Source: Pseudoduganella plicata (lineage in GTDB: Bacteria; Pseudomonadota; Gammaproteobacteria; Burkholderiales; Burkholderiaceae_D). Taken from it: DNA of 64,000 bases. The notes beneath the pieces are model-generated. The model had not been told where the DNA came from. It saw only the letters and a program-made list of their open reading frames with translations, and did not search any database. Of the stretch, positions 49,344-58,577 are shown in pieces (position 1 is the first letter of the stretch; the number at the start of each line of letters is the position of its first letter). The position numbers were made by a program, and so were the translations under genes. Location of the stretch: contig NZ_CP038026.1 of assembly GCF_004421005.1 (NCBI RefSeq), forward strand, positions 372,001 through 436,000, given 5' to 3'.

Positions 49344-52007
49344 ATGGCAGAAATCAGCCGCGTAGCCCTGTTCGGCAAGCTCAATGGCGTGTGCTACCGC
49401 GCCATCGAAAGCAGCACGGTGTTCTGCAAGCTGCGGGGCAATCCCTACGTCGAGCTGGTGCACTGGCTGCACCAGCTGCTGCAACTGCGGGATAGCGACC
49501 TGCACCGCCTGGTGCGCCATTACGAACTCGATGCGGCAACCCTGGCGCGGGACCTGACGGCGGCACTGGACCGGCTGCCGCGCGGCTCGACGTCCGTGAC
49601 GGATCTGTCGTCGCAGGTCGAGGAAACGGTGGAGCGCGCGTGGGTGTACGGCACGCTGATGTTCGGCGAGGCGCAGGTGCGTTCCGGCCACCTGGTGGTC
49701 GGCATGCTGAAAACCTCAAGCCTGCGCAACGGCCTGTATGGCATCTCGCGGCAGTTCGAGCGGATCCGCGTGGACGATCTGAGCGAGCGCTTCGCGGCAC
49801 TCCTCAAGGACTCGCCCGAGTCCGCGCTGGCGGCCACGGACGGCTTCCAGGCGGTCGCGCCCGGCGAAGCCAGCGGCGCCGTCGCGCCGGCGGCCATGGG
49901 CAGGCAGGAAGCATTGAAGAAATTCACCGTCGACCTGACGGCGCAGGCACGCGAAGGCAGGATGGACCCGATCGTGGGCCGCGACGACGAGATCCGGCAA
50001 GTGGTGGATATCCTGATGCGGCGGCGCCAGAACAATCCAATCCTCGTCGGCGAGGCCGGTGTCGGCAAGACGGCCATCGTGGAGGGCTTCGCCCAGCGCA
50101 TCGTGCGCGGCGACGTGCCGCCCGCATTGAAGGAGGTGCAGCTGCTGGCGCTAGACGTGGGCCTGCTGCAGGCCGGCGCCAGCATGAAGGGCGAATTCGA
50201 ACAGCGCCTGCGCTGCGTCATCGACGAAGTGCAGGGCAGCGCCCAGCCGGTAATCCTGTTTGTCGACGAGACGCATACGCTGGTGGGTGCCGGCGGCGCG
50301 GCCGGCACCGGCGATGCGGCCAATCTGCTCAAGCCCGCGCTGGCGCGGGGCACGTTGCGCACCATCGGCGCGACCACGTTCGCGGAGTACAAGAAGCACA
50401 TCGAGAAGGATCCCGCGCTGACCCGGCGCTTCCAGACAGTGCAGGTGGAGGAACCGGGCGAGGAACGGGCCATCCTGATGATGCGCGGCGTGGCCTCGAC
50501 AATGGAAAAGCATCACCAGGTGCAGATCCTGGACGAAGCGCTGGAAGCGGCCGTGAAGCTGTCGCACCGCTACATCCCGGCGCGCCAGCTGCCCGACAAA
50601 TCCGTCAGCCTGCTGGACACGGCTTGCGCCCGCGTCGCCGTCAGCCTGCACGCAACGCCAGCCGCGGTGGATGACAGCCGCAAGCGCATCGAAGCGCTGG
50701 AGACCGAAATGCAGATCATCGGCCGCGAACAGGCCATCGGTATCGATACGGCAAAGCGCGCGGAACGGGCCGAGGGCTTGCTGGCGGTGGAGCGCGAACG
50801 TCTGGCGGCCCTGGACGACCGCTGGCAGCGCGAGCGCAGGCTGGTCGACGAGCTTCTGGGTTTGCGGGCGCAATTGCGCGCGGGGACGCAACCCGTGGAG
50901 GGCGCCGCCGCCACGGCCGACCGCGCCGCGCTGATCGGGCAGCTGCACGCCGTGCAAGGCCGGCTGGCGGCCTTGCAGGGTGAATCGCCGCTGATCCTGC
51001 CGACGGTGGACTACCAGGCCGTGGCCGCCGTCGTCGGCGACTGGACGGGCATTCCTGTCGGCCGCATGGCGAAAAACGAAATGGAGACGATCCTCAACGT
51101 GGCGCGGCTGCTGGGACAGCGTGTGATCGGCCAGGATCACGCGATGGAGATGATCGCCCGGCGCATTCAGACGTCGCGCGCGGGGCTGGACAACCCGTCC
51201 AAGCCGATCGGCGTGTTCATGCTGGCCGGGACGTCCGGCGTCGGCAAGACGGAAACGGCGCTGGCGCTGGCCGAGGCGCTGTACGGCGGCGAACAGAACC
51301 TCATCACGATCAACATGAGCGAATTCCAGGAGGCGCACACGGTGTCGACGTTGAAGGGAGCGCCGCCGGGGTACGTGGGCTATGGCGAGGGCGGCGTGCT
51401 GACGGAAGCGGTACGGCGCAAGCCTTATTCGGTGGTACTGCTGGACGAGGTGGAAAAGGCGCATCCGGACGTGCACGAAATCTTCTTCCAGGTGTTCGAC
51501 AAGGGCTTCATGGAGGACGGCGAAGGCCGCCACATCGACTTCAAGAATACCCTGATCATCCTGACGACCAATGCGGGTACGGCGCTGATCGCGGAGCTGT
51601 GCCGCGACCCCGACCTGATGCCCGATCCGGAAGGAATGGCGAAAGCGCTGCGCGAGCCGATGCTCAAGGTGTTCCCGCCCGCGCTGCTGGGAAGGATGGT
51701 GACGATTCCGTACTACCCGCTGTCGGACGAAATGCTGGGACGGATCGTGCGGCTGCAGCTGGATCGCATCAGGGACCGCGTCGAGGCACGCTACGGCATC
51801 CCGTTCGGCTACACCGAGGAGGTCGTCGCGCTGGTCGTCTCGCGCTGCACGGAAAGCGAGTCGGGCGGGCGGATGATCGATGCCATACTGACCAACACGA
51901 TGCTGCCGGATATCTCGCGCGAATTCCTGAACCGGATGATGGCCGGTACGCCGATCGAACGCGTCGAGGTGAGTGTCTCCGGTGCCGATTTCGACTACGC
52001 GTTTTGA
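49344..52007 (+). CDS. clpV: T6SS sheath-recycling ATPase ClpV (TssH)
   Basis: 887 residues. AAA+ ATPase that disassembles contracted TssB-TssC sheaths. The N-terminal Clp-N-like domain (about 1-150) binds TssC. NBD1 has Walker A GEAGVGKT (about 236) and Walker B VILFVDETHTLVGAGG; a middle coiled domain at about 440-545; NBD2 has Walker A GTSGVGKT (about 629) and Walker B VVLLDEVEKAHPDV. The sensor and C-terminal D2-small domain are complete, and the protein ends SGADFDYAF. ATG at 49344 follows GGAGGAG; the in-frame ATG at 49308 overlaps nothing useful. It precedes the PAAR-like gene. Confidence 0.97.
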   Translation: MAEISRVALFGKLNGVCYRAIESSTVFCKLRGNPYVELVHWLHQLLQLRDSDLHRLVRHYELDAATLARDLTAALDRLPRGSTSVTDLSSQVEETVERAWVYGTLMFGEAQVRSGHLVVGMLKTSSLRNGLYGISRQFERIRVDDLSERFAALLKDSPESALAATDGFQAVAPGEASGAVAPAAMGRQEALKKFTVDLTAQAREGRMDPIVGRDDEIRQVVDILMRRRQNNPILVGEAGVGKTAIVEGFAQRIVRGDVPPALKEVQLLALDVGLLQAGASMKGEFEQRLRCVIDEVQGSAQPVILFVDETHTLVGAGGAAGTGDAANLLKPALARGTLRTIGATTFAEYKKHIEKDPALTRRFQTVQVEEPGEERAILMMRGVASTMEKHHQVQILDEALEAAVKLSHRYIPARQLPDKSVSLLDTACARVAVSLHATPAAVDDSRKRIEALETEMQIIGREQAIGIDTAKRAERAEGLLAVERERLAALDDRWQRERRLVDELLGLRAQLRAGTQPVEGAAATADRAALIGQLHAVQGRLAALQGESPLILPTVDYQAVAAVVGDWTGIPVGRMAKNEMETILNVARLLGQRVIGQDHAMEMIARRIQTSRAGLDNPSKPIGVFMLAGTSGVGKTETALALAEALYGGEQNLITINMSEFQEAHTVSTLKGAPPGYVGYGEGGVLTEAVRRKPYSVVLLDEVEKAHPDVHEIFFQVFDKGFMEDGEGRHIDFKNTLIILTTNAGTALIAELCRDPDLMPDPEGMAKALREPMLKVFPPALLGRMVTIPYYPLSDEMLGRIVRLQLDRIRDRVEARYGIPFGYTEEVVALVVSRCTESESGGRMIDAILTNTMLPDISREFLNRMMAGTPIERVEVSVSGADFDYAF

Positions 52008-52031
52008 CGACCCGTTCCGACGGAGGCTGCG

Positions 52032-52421
52032 ATGGCAAAGCAGGTGGCGATGGGTGCGATGATGAAATGCAGCTTTGGCGCGGCGCCCTCCGCGCTGGCG
52101 GTGCTGCCGGCGAACAAGGTATTGGCCGAAGGACCGCCGGCGGCCAACATCATGGATCATGTGCCGATGGTGAACATCCTGCCGTTCGGCGCCTGCAAGT
52201 CGCTGGCCAATCCTGCCGTAAAGGCCGCGACGATCGCCGCGAAAGGGGTGCTGACGCCGATGCCGTGCACGCCCGTCACGCCGGCACCGTGGACGCCCGG
52301 TGCGGCCACCGTGACGATCGCAAACGTACCGGCGCTGGACGACGTCTCGAGCTGCATGTGCCAATGGGGCGGCACGATCAGCTTCACCAGCGCCGGCACC
52401 GTCAAGACGATGATTCCCTAG
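52032..52421 (+). CDS. PAAR-like spike-tip protein (DUF4280)
   Basis: 129 residues of the DUF4280 family, whose fold resembles PAAR proteins that sharpen the VgrG tip. Pattern: VAMGAMMKCSFGAAPSALAV, NIMDHVPMVNILPFG, LTPMPCTPVTPAPW, VTIANVPALDDVSSCMCQWG. The paired Cys and His-less motifs would support metal or disulfide bonding as in other family members. No toxin domain is attached. Directly upstream of vgrG (27 bases) and downstream of clpV (24 bases), so it is likely the tip of this VgrG. Confidence 0.88.
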   Translation: MAKQVAMGAMMKCSFGAAPSALAVLPANKVLAEGPPAANIMDHVPMVNILPFGACKSLANPAVKAATIAAKGVLTPMPCTPVTPAPWTPGAATVTIANVPALDDVSSCMCQWGGTISFTSAGTVKTMIP

Positions 52422-52448
52422 CCAACCCGTGTAATCGCCAGGACCGAT

Positions 52449-54422
52449 ATGCCCGTCACACAAGCGCACCACGAAGTTACCGTCAGCACGGCGCTGGCCG
52501 ACGATACGCTGCTGTTCGAGCGCATGAGCGGCGCCGAGCAGCTGGGGCGCCCGTTCGAGTACCACGTGCAGCTGGTGAGCACCCGGCAGGACGTCAAGAT
52601 CGCCGACGTGCTGGGCAAACCAATGGCCGTCAAGGTGGCGCTGCCGGGTGGCGGCACGCGGGTCTTCCACGGCATCGTCACCCGCTTTGCCAGCGGGGGC
52701 TGGAACGGGCGCTTCTCCCGCTACGAGGCCACGCTGCGGCCCTGGCTCTGGCTGCTCACGCGTTCCTCCAACTGCCGCATTTTCCAGCAGAAGAGCGTGG
52801 TGGACATCGTCAAGGCCGTCTGCACCGGCGGGCCATATGGCGGTAGCGTCAACCTGGATGTGGGCGCCCTGACCGGAACGTATCCTGAGCTGGACTACTG
52901 CGTGCAATACCGGGAGACGGACTTCGCCTTTGTCAGCCGTCTGCTTGAAGGCGCGGGCATCTACTATTTCTTCCGTCACGAGGCCGCACGTCACACCATG
53001 GTGCTGGCCGATGCGTATGGCGCGCACGCGACGGCGCCCGGCTACGACACGATACGCTTTGCCGGCGAGGAGGGCCGGGGCATCGTCGACGAAGAGGCGG
53101 TCTACGAGTGGCTGGCCGCGGGCGAGATCCAGCCGGGCAGCTATGTGCTGGACGACTTCGATTTCGCCAGAGCGGTCGCCTCCGGCAGTGGCGCGCTGCG
53201 CGTCAGCGCCGTCATTGCGGCGCCGTTCTCCCAGCCCGACTACGAAATGTACGACTACCCCGGCGGCTACGTCGAAGCGGGCCACGGCGCCGCGCTGGCG
53301 CGGGCGCGCATGGAGAGCCTGCATGGACAGGGCGAGGAGATCACGGGCCAGACCAATGCCCGCGGCGTGGCAGCTGGCGTGCCGTTCACGCTGTCGGATC
53401 ATCCGCGCGACGACCAGAATCGCGCGGTCCTCGTCACCGGCGCCAGCGTCGACATCACCGACGCGCCATACGCCAGCGGCAGCGACGGTGCCGTGTTCGA
53501 CTTCCGCTGCAGCTTTACGGCTGTGGGCAAGCAGTACAGCTACCGCCCGCCGGCCGCGACGCCGAAGCCGGTCGTGCGTGGGCCGCAGACGGCGATGGTG
53601 GTCGGCAAGGCCGGCGAGGAAGTATGGACCGACCAGCATGGCCGCATCAAGGTGCAGTTCCACTGGGACCGCGAGGGCAAGGATGACGCGACCAGCTCGT
53701 GCTGGGTGCGCGTACAGCAGGCCTGGGCCGGGAAGGGCTGGGGCGCCGTGTTCCTGCCGCGGGTTGGCATGGAGGTCGTCGTCAGCTTCCTGGAAGGCGA
53801 TCCTGACCGCCCTTTGGTGACGGGCTGCGTGTACAACGGCGATGCACCGCCGCCGTATGCGCTGCCGGCCAACCAGACGCAGTCCGGTGTCAGGACGAAC
53901 GTCTCGAAAGGCGGCGCCGGTTTCAACGAGATCCGCTTCGAGGACAAGCAGGACGCGGAGGAGATCTTCATCCAGGCCGAGCGCGATCACACGCGCATCG
54001 TCAAGAACGACGACGTGCTGAAGGTGGGCTTTGAAAAGGCCGCCAAGGGCGACCAGACGATCGCGATCAAGAACGACCAGGGCACGGAAGTCGGCAACGA
54101 CCAGACGCTGGCGGTGAAGCGCGACCGCACGGTCAGGGTGACGCGCGATCACGTGGAGACGGTGGAGGGCAGGCAGACAGTGACGGTCACGGGCGACCAG
54201 AAGATCACGGGCCGGGCCAAGATCGAGATCGCCGCCACCACGTCGATCGAACTGACGGTGGGCGGCAGCAGCATCAAGATCGAACCGGCCAAGGTGACCA
54301 TCAGGACGGCCGTGCTGGAGGTGGTCGCGGACGGCAAGGCCAGCATCAACGCGAACGGCATGCTGGAACTGAAGGCGGGGGGCGTCGCCACGCTGGCGGG
54401 CTCGCTCGTCAAGGTCAACTGA
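52449..54422 (+). CDS. vgrG: T6SS spike protein VgrG (TssI)
   Basis: 657 residues, the length of a core VgrG without an effector extension. gp27-like N-terminal part (about 1-370: GRPFEYHVQLVSTRQDVKIA, VFHGIVTRFASGG, YPELDYCVQYRETDFAFVSR, LLEGAGIYYFF), the gp5/OB domain (about 390-470: DQHGRIKVQFHWDREGK, SSCWVRVQQAWAGKGWGAVF), and a beta-helix C-terminus of repeated DQT/RDRT segments (GDQTIAIKNDQGTEVGNDQT). It trimerises on Hcp and carries the PAAR-like tip. Chain ends with the triplet-strand pattern ASINANGMLELKAGG. No effector or immunity gene follows. Confidence 0.97.
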   Translation: MPVTQAHHEVTVSTALADDTLLFERMSGAEQLGRPFEYHVQLVSTRQDVKIADVLGKPMAVKVALPGGGTRVFHGIVTRFASGGWNGRFSRYEATLRPWLWLLTRSSNCRIFQQKSVVDIVKAVCTGGPYGGSVNLDVGALTGTYPELDYCVQYRETDFAFVSRLLEGAGIYYFFRHEAARHTMVLADAYGAHATAPGYDTIRFAGEEGRGIVDEEAVYEWLAAGEIQPGSYVLDDFDFARAVASGSGALRVSAVIAAPFSQPDYEMYDYPGGYVEAGHGAALARARMESLHGQGEEITGQTNARGVAAGVPFTLSDHPRDDQNRAVLVTGASVDITDAPYASGSDGAVFDFRCSFTAVGKQYSYRPPAATPKPVVRGPQTAMVVGKAGEEVWTDQHGRIKVQFHWDREGKDDATSSCWVRVQQAWAGKGWGAVFLPRVGMEVVVSFLEGDPDRPLVTGCVYNGDAPPPYALPANQTQSGVRTNVSKGGAGFNEIRFEDKQDAEEIFIQAERDHTRIVKNDDVLKVGFEKAAKGDQTIAIKNDQGTEVGNDQTLAVKRDRTVRVTRDHVETVEGRQTVTVTGDQKITGRAKIEIAATTSIELTVGGSSIKIEPAKVTIRTAVLEVVADGKASINANGMLELKAGGVATLAGSLVKVN

Positions 54423-54432
54423 CGGAGCGCCC

Positions 54433-55917
54433 ATGCCGCTGACCTTACGCATCCAGTCCTATCGCAAGGAGCCCCCCGCCGCGCCGGTGGAACGCCGCTT
54501 CGATCACCTGGGCGGCACGATCGGACGCGCGGCCGCCAACGACCTGGCGCTGCCCGATCCCGCCAAATATATCTCGCGCAACCACGGCCGCATCGATTTC
54601 ACGGACGGGCGCTACACGCTGACGGACCTCGGCGCAAACCCCAGCTGGATCAACGACCGGCCGCTGGGCACGGGCAAGACGGCGCCGCTGGCCCATGGCG
54701 ACCGCCTGCTGATCGGCGACTACGAGCTGGCGGTGACGATCGACGAACCCACGGCCGCGCCGCCGGCCGACGTGCCGCTGTTTGCACCCGAGACGTCGGC
54801 GGCGCTGCCGTTCCAGCCGCAGCCGGCGGCGGCGCCGTCGCCGTGGGCCGGGCCGTCGTTCGATGAGCTGCGCGACACGCTGGCGGAAGAACGTATCCTC
54901 GACGCGGCCGGCGCCGGCCATGCCGCGACGGCGCTGGCAGCGCCGTCGGCGTCCGACCCGCTGGGTCTGGGCCTGCTGGACGCGCAGCAGGCGCCCGTGA
55001 TCATGTCCCGCGAGCCGCTATTCCGAGGCTCGGAACCGGATCACGTGGCGCCGCAGTTCCACGCGCTGCCGGGCGCGCGGGTAGCGTCGCCGGCGCCCGA
55101 CGTCGATGCGCGCTGGCTGCCGCCACCGGAACCGACCATCATGACGTCCGTCGCGGCGCTGCACGGCGGCGCGGCGCCGCGGCCGGCGCAAGCGGCGGCG
55201 CCTCGTCCGGCCGCACCGCAGCCGATCCCCGACGACTACGATCCGCTGGCCGACTTCCTGCCGCCGCCGTCCAGGAACACCGCGTCGATGCCGGCCACCC
55301 AGGCGCCGGTGGGCAGCGGCGATGTCGTGCTGCGGGCGCTGTTGCGTGGCATGGGCGTACCTGGACTGCGGCCAGTCGGCACACCGGAGGAAACGGCCGA
55401 ACTGGCGGGGGCCATCCTGCGCGAGGCGATCGCCGGGACCATGTCCGTGCTGCTGGCGCGCGCCATGACGAAGCGCGAGAACCGGCTGGACATGACGGTG
55501 CTGGGCGTCGGCGCGAATAACCCGCTGAAGTTCTTCCCGGACGCCGAGAGCGCGCTGGCGCAACTGCTGACGGGGGCGATGGCCGGCTACATGACCCCGC
55601 TGAAATCGGTAGCCAACGCATTCGACGACCTGCGCGCGCACGAGCTGGCGATGGTGGCGGGCATGCGCGCCGCGCTGGCGGGCGTACTGGCCAGGGTCGA
55701 TCCCGCCCTGATCGAGGCGCGCGTCGAGCCCGGTGGCGTGTTCGACCGCATGCGGTCAACGAAGCGCAAGGCGAGGATGTGGGACGCCATGGTCGCGCTG
55801 TACGGCGACATCGTGCGCGAGGCGGACGACGACTTCGGCCATCTGTTCGGCGACCGCTTCGCCGAAGCCTACGCGGAGCAGGTCGAACGGCTGCGGCACC
55901 ACCAAGAACAATCCTGA
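54433..55917 (+). CDS. tagH: T6SS FHA-domain regulator TagH (Fha)
   Basis: 494 residues. N-terminal FHA domain (about 22-100) with the phosphothreonine-binding residues: Gly31-Arg32 (IGRAAANDL), Ser48-Arg49 and His51 (ISRNHGRI) and Asn74 (WINDRPL). A long Pro/Ala-rich linker (about 110-285) leads to the TagH C-terminal domain (about 300-490: VVLRALLRGMGVPGL, NPLKFFPDAESALAQLLTG, YGDIVREADDDFGHLFGDRF). In HSI-I-type systems the kinase PpkA phosphorylates Fha1 and the FHA domain binds the product, promoting assembly. It follows vgrG by 10 bases and precedes tssK by 11. Confidence 0.93.
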   Translation: MPLTLRIQSYRKEPPAAPVERRFDHLGGTIGRAAANDLALPDPAKYISRNHGRIDFTDGRYTLTDLGANPSWINDRPLGTGKTAPLAHGDRLLIGDYELAVTIDEPTAAPPADVPLFAPETSAALPFQPQPAAAPSPWAGPSFDELRDTLAEERILDAAGAGHAATALAAPSASDPLGLGLLDAQQAPVIMSREPLFRGSEPDHVAPQFHALPGARVASPAPDVDARWLPPPEPTIMTSVAALHGGAAPRPAQAAAPRPAAPQPIPDDYDPLADFLPPPSRNTASMPATQAPVGSGDVVLRALLRGMGVPGLRPVGTPEETAELAGAILREAIAGTMSVLLARAMTKRENRLDMTVLGVGANNPLKFFPDAESALAQLLTGAMAGYMTPLKSVANAFDDLRAHELAMVAGMRAALAGVLARVDPALIEARVEPGGVFDRMRSTKRKARMWDAMVALYGDIVREADDDFGHLFGDRFAEAYAEQVERLRHHQEQS

Positions 55918-55928
55918 ACGAGGCTGGC

Positions 55929-57260
55929 ATGACGTGGAACCGCAAAGTGATCTGGTCGGAAGGCATGCTGCTGCAGCCGCAGCACCTGCAGCAGCACGAC
56001 CGCTGGGTGCAAACGCAACTGGAAAGCCGCGTCGGCCGCGTCCGTCCCTATGCATGGGGCTTCTCGACGTTGCGTATCGACGAAGGTGCGCTGGCGCTGG
56101 GCCGGCTGGCGCTGACAGCCGTTGATGCCGTGCTGCCGGACGGCACGCCGGTCCGGCTGCCGGACGACGACGACCTGCCGCTTCCCCTGGCCATCCCGGA
56201 AGATGCGCGCAATGGGCTGGTGGTGCTGGCACTGCCGCTGCGCCGGCCGGGGATCGTGGAAACCGGGGATGGTGCCGACCCGGGCGAGCATGCCCGCCAT
56301 GGCATCGTCGATCATGAAGCGTGGGACAGCAATGGCCTCGACAATAGTGCCTTGATGCAGGTGGGCCGGCTGCGCCTGCGCCTCGCATTCGAGGCCGATG
56401 TGGCCAACGCGTATGCCTGCCTGGGCGTGGCACGCATCGTCGAGCGGCGGCCGGACAACCGTGTCGTGCTGGATCCCGCGTATTGCCCGCCGTGCCTGGA
56501 TTACCGCGTGGCGACGCGGCTGGCCGGTTTCGTCGATGAACTGGTGGGACTGCTGCACCAGCGCGGCGACGCGCTGGGTAACCGGCTGGCGCAGCCCGGC
56601 GCCGCCGGCGCGGCGGAAATCGCCGACTTCCTGCTGCTGCAACTGCTCAATCGCGCCGAGCCCCTGTTCGCCCACCTGGCCACGATGACGGGCCTGCACC
56701 CGGAAGAGCTGTTTCGCGAGGCGGTCCGCCTGGCCGGCGAGCTGGCCACGTTCAGCCCGGCCCACAGGCGCGCGGTCCAGTACCCCGTGTACCGTCACGA
56801 ACACCTGCGCGAGACGTTCGAGCCCGTGATCGAGGATCTGCGCCGCCACCTGTCGCTGGTGATGGATGCGGCGGCCGTGCCGATCCCGCTGGAGGAACGC
56901 CAGTTCGGCATCCGCGTGGCCGTGATGCGCGACCCGGAGCTGCTGAAGTCCGCCACGTTCGTGCTGGTCGTGCATGCGCAGCTGCCGGCCGAAACGATCC
57001 GCAATGTCTTTCCGCGCCAGGTCAAGGTGGGATCGATCGAGAAGATCCGCGACCTCGTCAACCTGCAGCTGCCCGGCATCGCGCTGCGTCCCTTGCCGGT
57101 GGCGCCGCGCCAGCTGCCGTTCCATGCCGGCCACACGTATTTTGAGCTGGACAAGAACAGCGAGTCCTGGCAGCAGCTGTCGTCGTCGGCCGGCTTCGCG
57201 CTGCACGTGGCCGGGGAATTTCCCGGGCTGACGCTGGCGTTCTGGGCGGTGCGCCGCTAG
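55929..57260 (+). CDS. tssK: T6SS baseplate-membrane linker TssK
   Basis: 443 residues, standard length. Trimeric protein that links the baseplate to the TssJLM membrane complex. Family start VIWSEGMLLQPQHLQQHDRW; shell and middle domains with GLHPEELFREAVRLAGELAT and FEPVIEDLRRHLSLVMD; C-terminal domain ends LPFHAGHTYFELDKNSESWQ and FPGLTLAFWAVRR. ATG at 55929 is the usual start; an in-frame GTG at 55779 would extend into tagH and is rejected. tssL starts nine bases downstream. Confidence 0.97.
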   Translation: MTWNRKVIWSEGMLLQPQHLQQHDRWVQTQLESRVGRVRPYAWGFSTLRIDEGALALGRLALTAVDAVLPDGTPVRLPDDDDLPLPLAIPEDARNGLVVLALPLRRPGIVETGDGADPGEHARHGIVDHEAWDSNGLDNSALMQVGRLRLRLAFEADVANAYACLGVARIVERRPDNRVVLDPAYCPPCLDYRVATRLAGFVDELVGLLHQRGDALGNRLAQPGAAGAAEIADFLLLQLLNRAEPLFAHLATMTGLHPEELFREAVRLAGELATFSPAHRRAVQYPVYRHEHLRETFEPVIEDLRRHLSLVMDAAAVPIPLEERQFGIRVAVMRDPELLKSATFVLVVHAQLPAETIRNVFPRQVKVGSIEKIRDLVNLQLPGIALRPLPVAPRQLPFHAGHTYFELDKNSESWQQLSSSAGFALHVAGEFPGLTLAFWAVRR

Positions 57261-57269
57261 GACCGGGCG

Positions 57270-58577
57270 ATGGCGGACGACGGCCAGCAGGGCGGTGAAC
57301 GCACGATCCTGGTCCCGCGACCGGGACGGCGCCCGGCCGCGCCGGCGTCCGAAACGCCAGCCGACGCGGTCGCGCCGCCGGCGCCAATGCCGCTACCGCC
57401 GGTCGCGGCGGGCGGCGTCAACCCGCTGGTGGCGGCGGCCACTCCGTTGCTGGATCTCGTGGTGCCGTTGCGGATCATGGTCAGCCACCCGGACGTGGCC
57501 GGCCTGCGCAGCCAGCTGGTCACTGCCATCCGCCAGTTCGAGGCGCTGGCACGAACCGCCGGCTACAGCCCGGAATCGGTGGCCGTGGCACGCTACTCGC
57601 TGTGCACCTTCCTGGACGAGACGATATCGGCGACGCCGTGGGGCGGCGGCGGTGTCTGGGCCAGCCGCAGCCTGCTGGTGGCATTTCACAACGAAGCGTT
57701 TGGCGGCGAGAAGTTCTTCCAGTTGCTCCAAAAGCTCAGTGGCGACCCGGCCGCCAATCTGCACCTGCTGGAATTGATGTACCTGTGCCTGGCGCTGGGA
57801 CTGGAGGGGCGCTACCGCGTCATCGACAACGGTCGGGCCCAGCTTGAGACGTTGCGCGAGCGCCTGCAGCAGCTGATCCGCCGTGAGCGCGGTACGGTGG
57901 AACCGGAACTCTCGCCGCACTGGCAGCCGTCCACGGAAAAACGGCCCGGGCTGGCGCGTTTCGTGCCGCTGTGGCTGATCGCGTTTGCCGCGCTGCTGCT
58001 GCTCGTGGCCGTGCAACTGGCGCTGTCGTTCCTGCTGAACCGCCAGTCCGACCCCGTCTATGCGGCGCTGAACCGCATCCGGCTGGCCGGTCCGGTGCCG
58101 GCGGCACCTCCGGTCATTCCGCCCGTGCGCGTGGCGCGCTTCCTGGCGCCGGAAATCGAACGGGGCCTCGTCAGCGTCACGGAAACGCCGGACCGTTCCA
58201 CCATTGTCCTGCATGGCGACGGCGTGTTCGCCTCCGGCAGCGCCGAGGTTCGCGCCCAGTTCGAGCCGCTGCTGGCACGCATCGGCGACGCGCTGCGACC
58301 CGTGCCGGGCAAGGCCATCGTCATCGGCCATACGGACGACGTTCCGAGCGCGTCGGCGCGCTTCCCGTCCAACTGGGCGCTGTCGAAAGCCCGAGCCGCC
58401 ACCGTGGTGCGGCTGCTTGCCGAGCGCGCCGGGCCGGCCGCCCGCTACAGCGTGGAAGGCCGGGGTGAGACCGAGCCGCTGGTGCGCAACGACTCGGCGG
58501 CGAACCGGGCGCGCAACCGGCGCGTCGTCATCGTGGTGCTGACGCCACCCCCTTCGTCGCTCCGGGCCGCGCCATGA
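57270..58577 (+). CDS. tssL: T6SS membrane protein TssL with OmpA-like peptidoglycan domain
   Basis: 435 residues. DotU-type cytoplasmic domain (about 50-220: NPLVAAATPLLDLVVPLRIM, LCTFLDETISATPWG, FHNEAFGGEKFFQLLQKLSG, YLCLALGLEGRYRV), one membrane helix at about 230-255 (LWLIAFAALLLLVAVQLALS) and a periplasmic OmpA_C domain (about 290-435: DGVFASGSAEVR, VIGHTDDVPSASARFPSNWA, NRARNRRVVIVV) that binds peptidoglycan. This extended form anchors the membrane complex. The N-terminal 45 residues are a Pro/Ala-rich leader. Stop overlaps the tssM ATG (58574) by four bases. Confidence 0.95.
   Translation: MADDGQQGGERTILVPRPGRRPAAPASETPADAVAPPAPMPLPPVAAGGVNPLVAAATPLLDLVVPLRIMVSHPDVAGLRSQLVTAIRQFEALARTAGYSPESVAVARYSLCTFLDETISATPWGGGGVWASRSLLVAFHNEAFGGEKFFQLLQKLSGDPAANLHLLELMYLCLALGLEGRYRVIDNGRAQLETLRERLQQLIRRERGTVEPELSPHWQPSTEKRPGLARFVPLWLIAFAALLLLVAVQLALSFLLNRQSDPVYAALNRIRLAGPVPAAPPVIPPVRVARFLAPEIERGLVSVTETPDRSTIVLHGDGVFASGSAEVRAQFEPLLARIGDALRPVPGKAIVIGHTDDVPSASARFPSNWALSKARAATVVRLLAERAGPAARYSVEGRGETEPLVRNDSAANRARNRRVVIVVLTPPPSSLRAAP

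Noticed and set aside
50151-54452. Very long minus-strand open frame (1433 codons) across clpV, PAAR-like and vgrG
   Set aside because: Antisense to three clearly recognisable T6SS proteins; composition is Arg/Ala/His-rich and no domain is visible. High GC makes such frames common.
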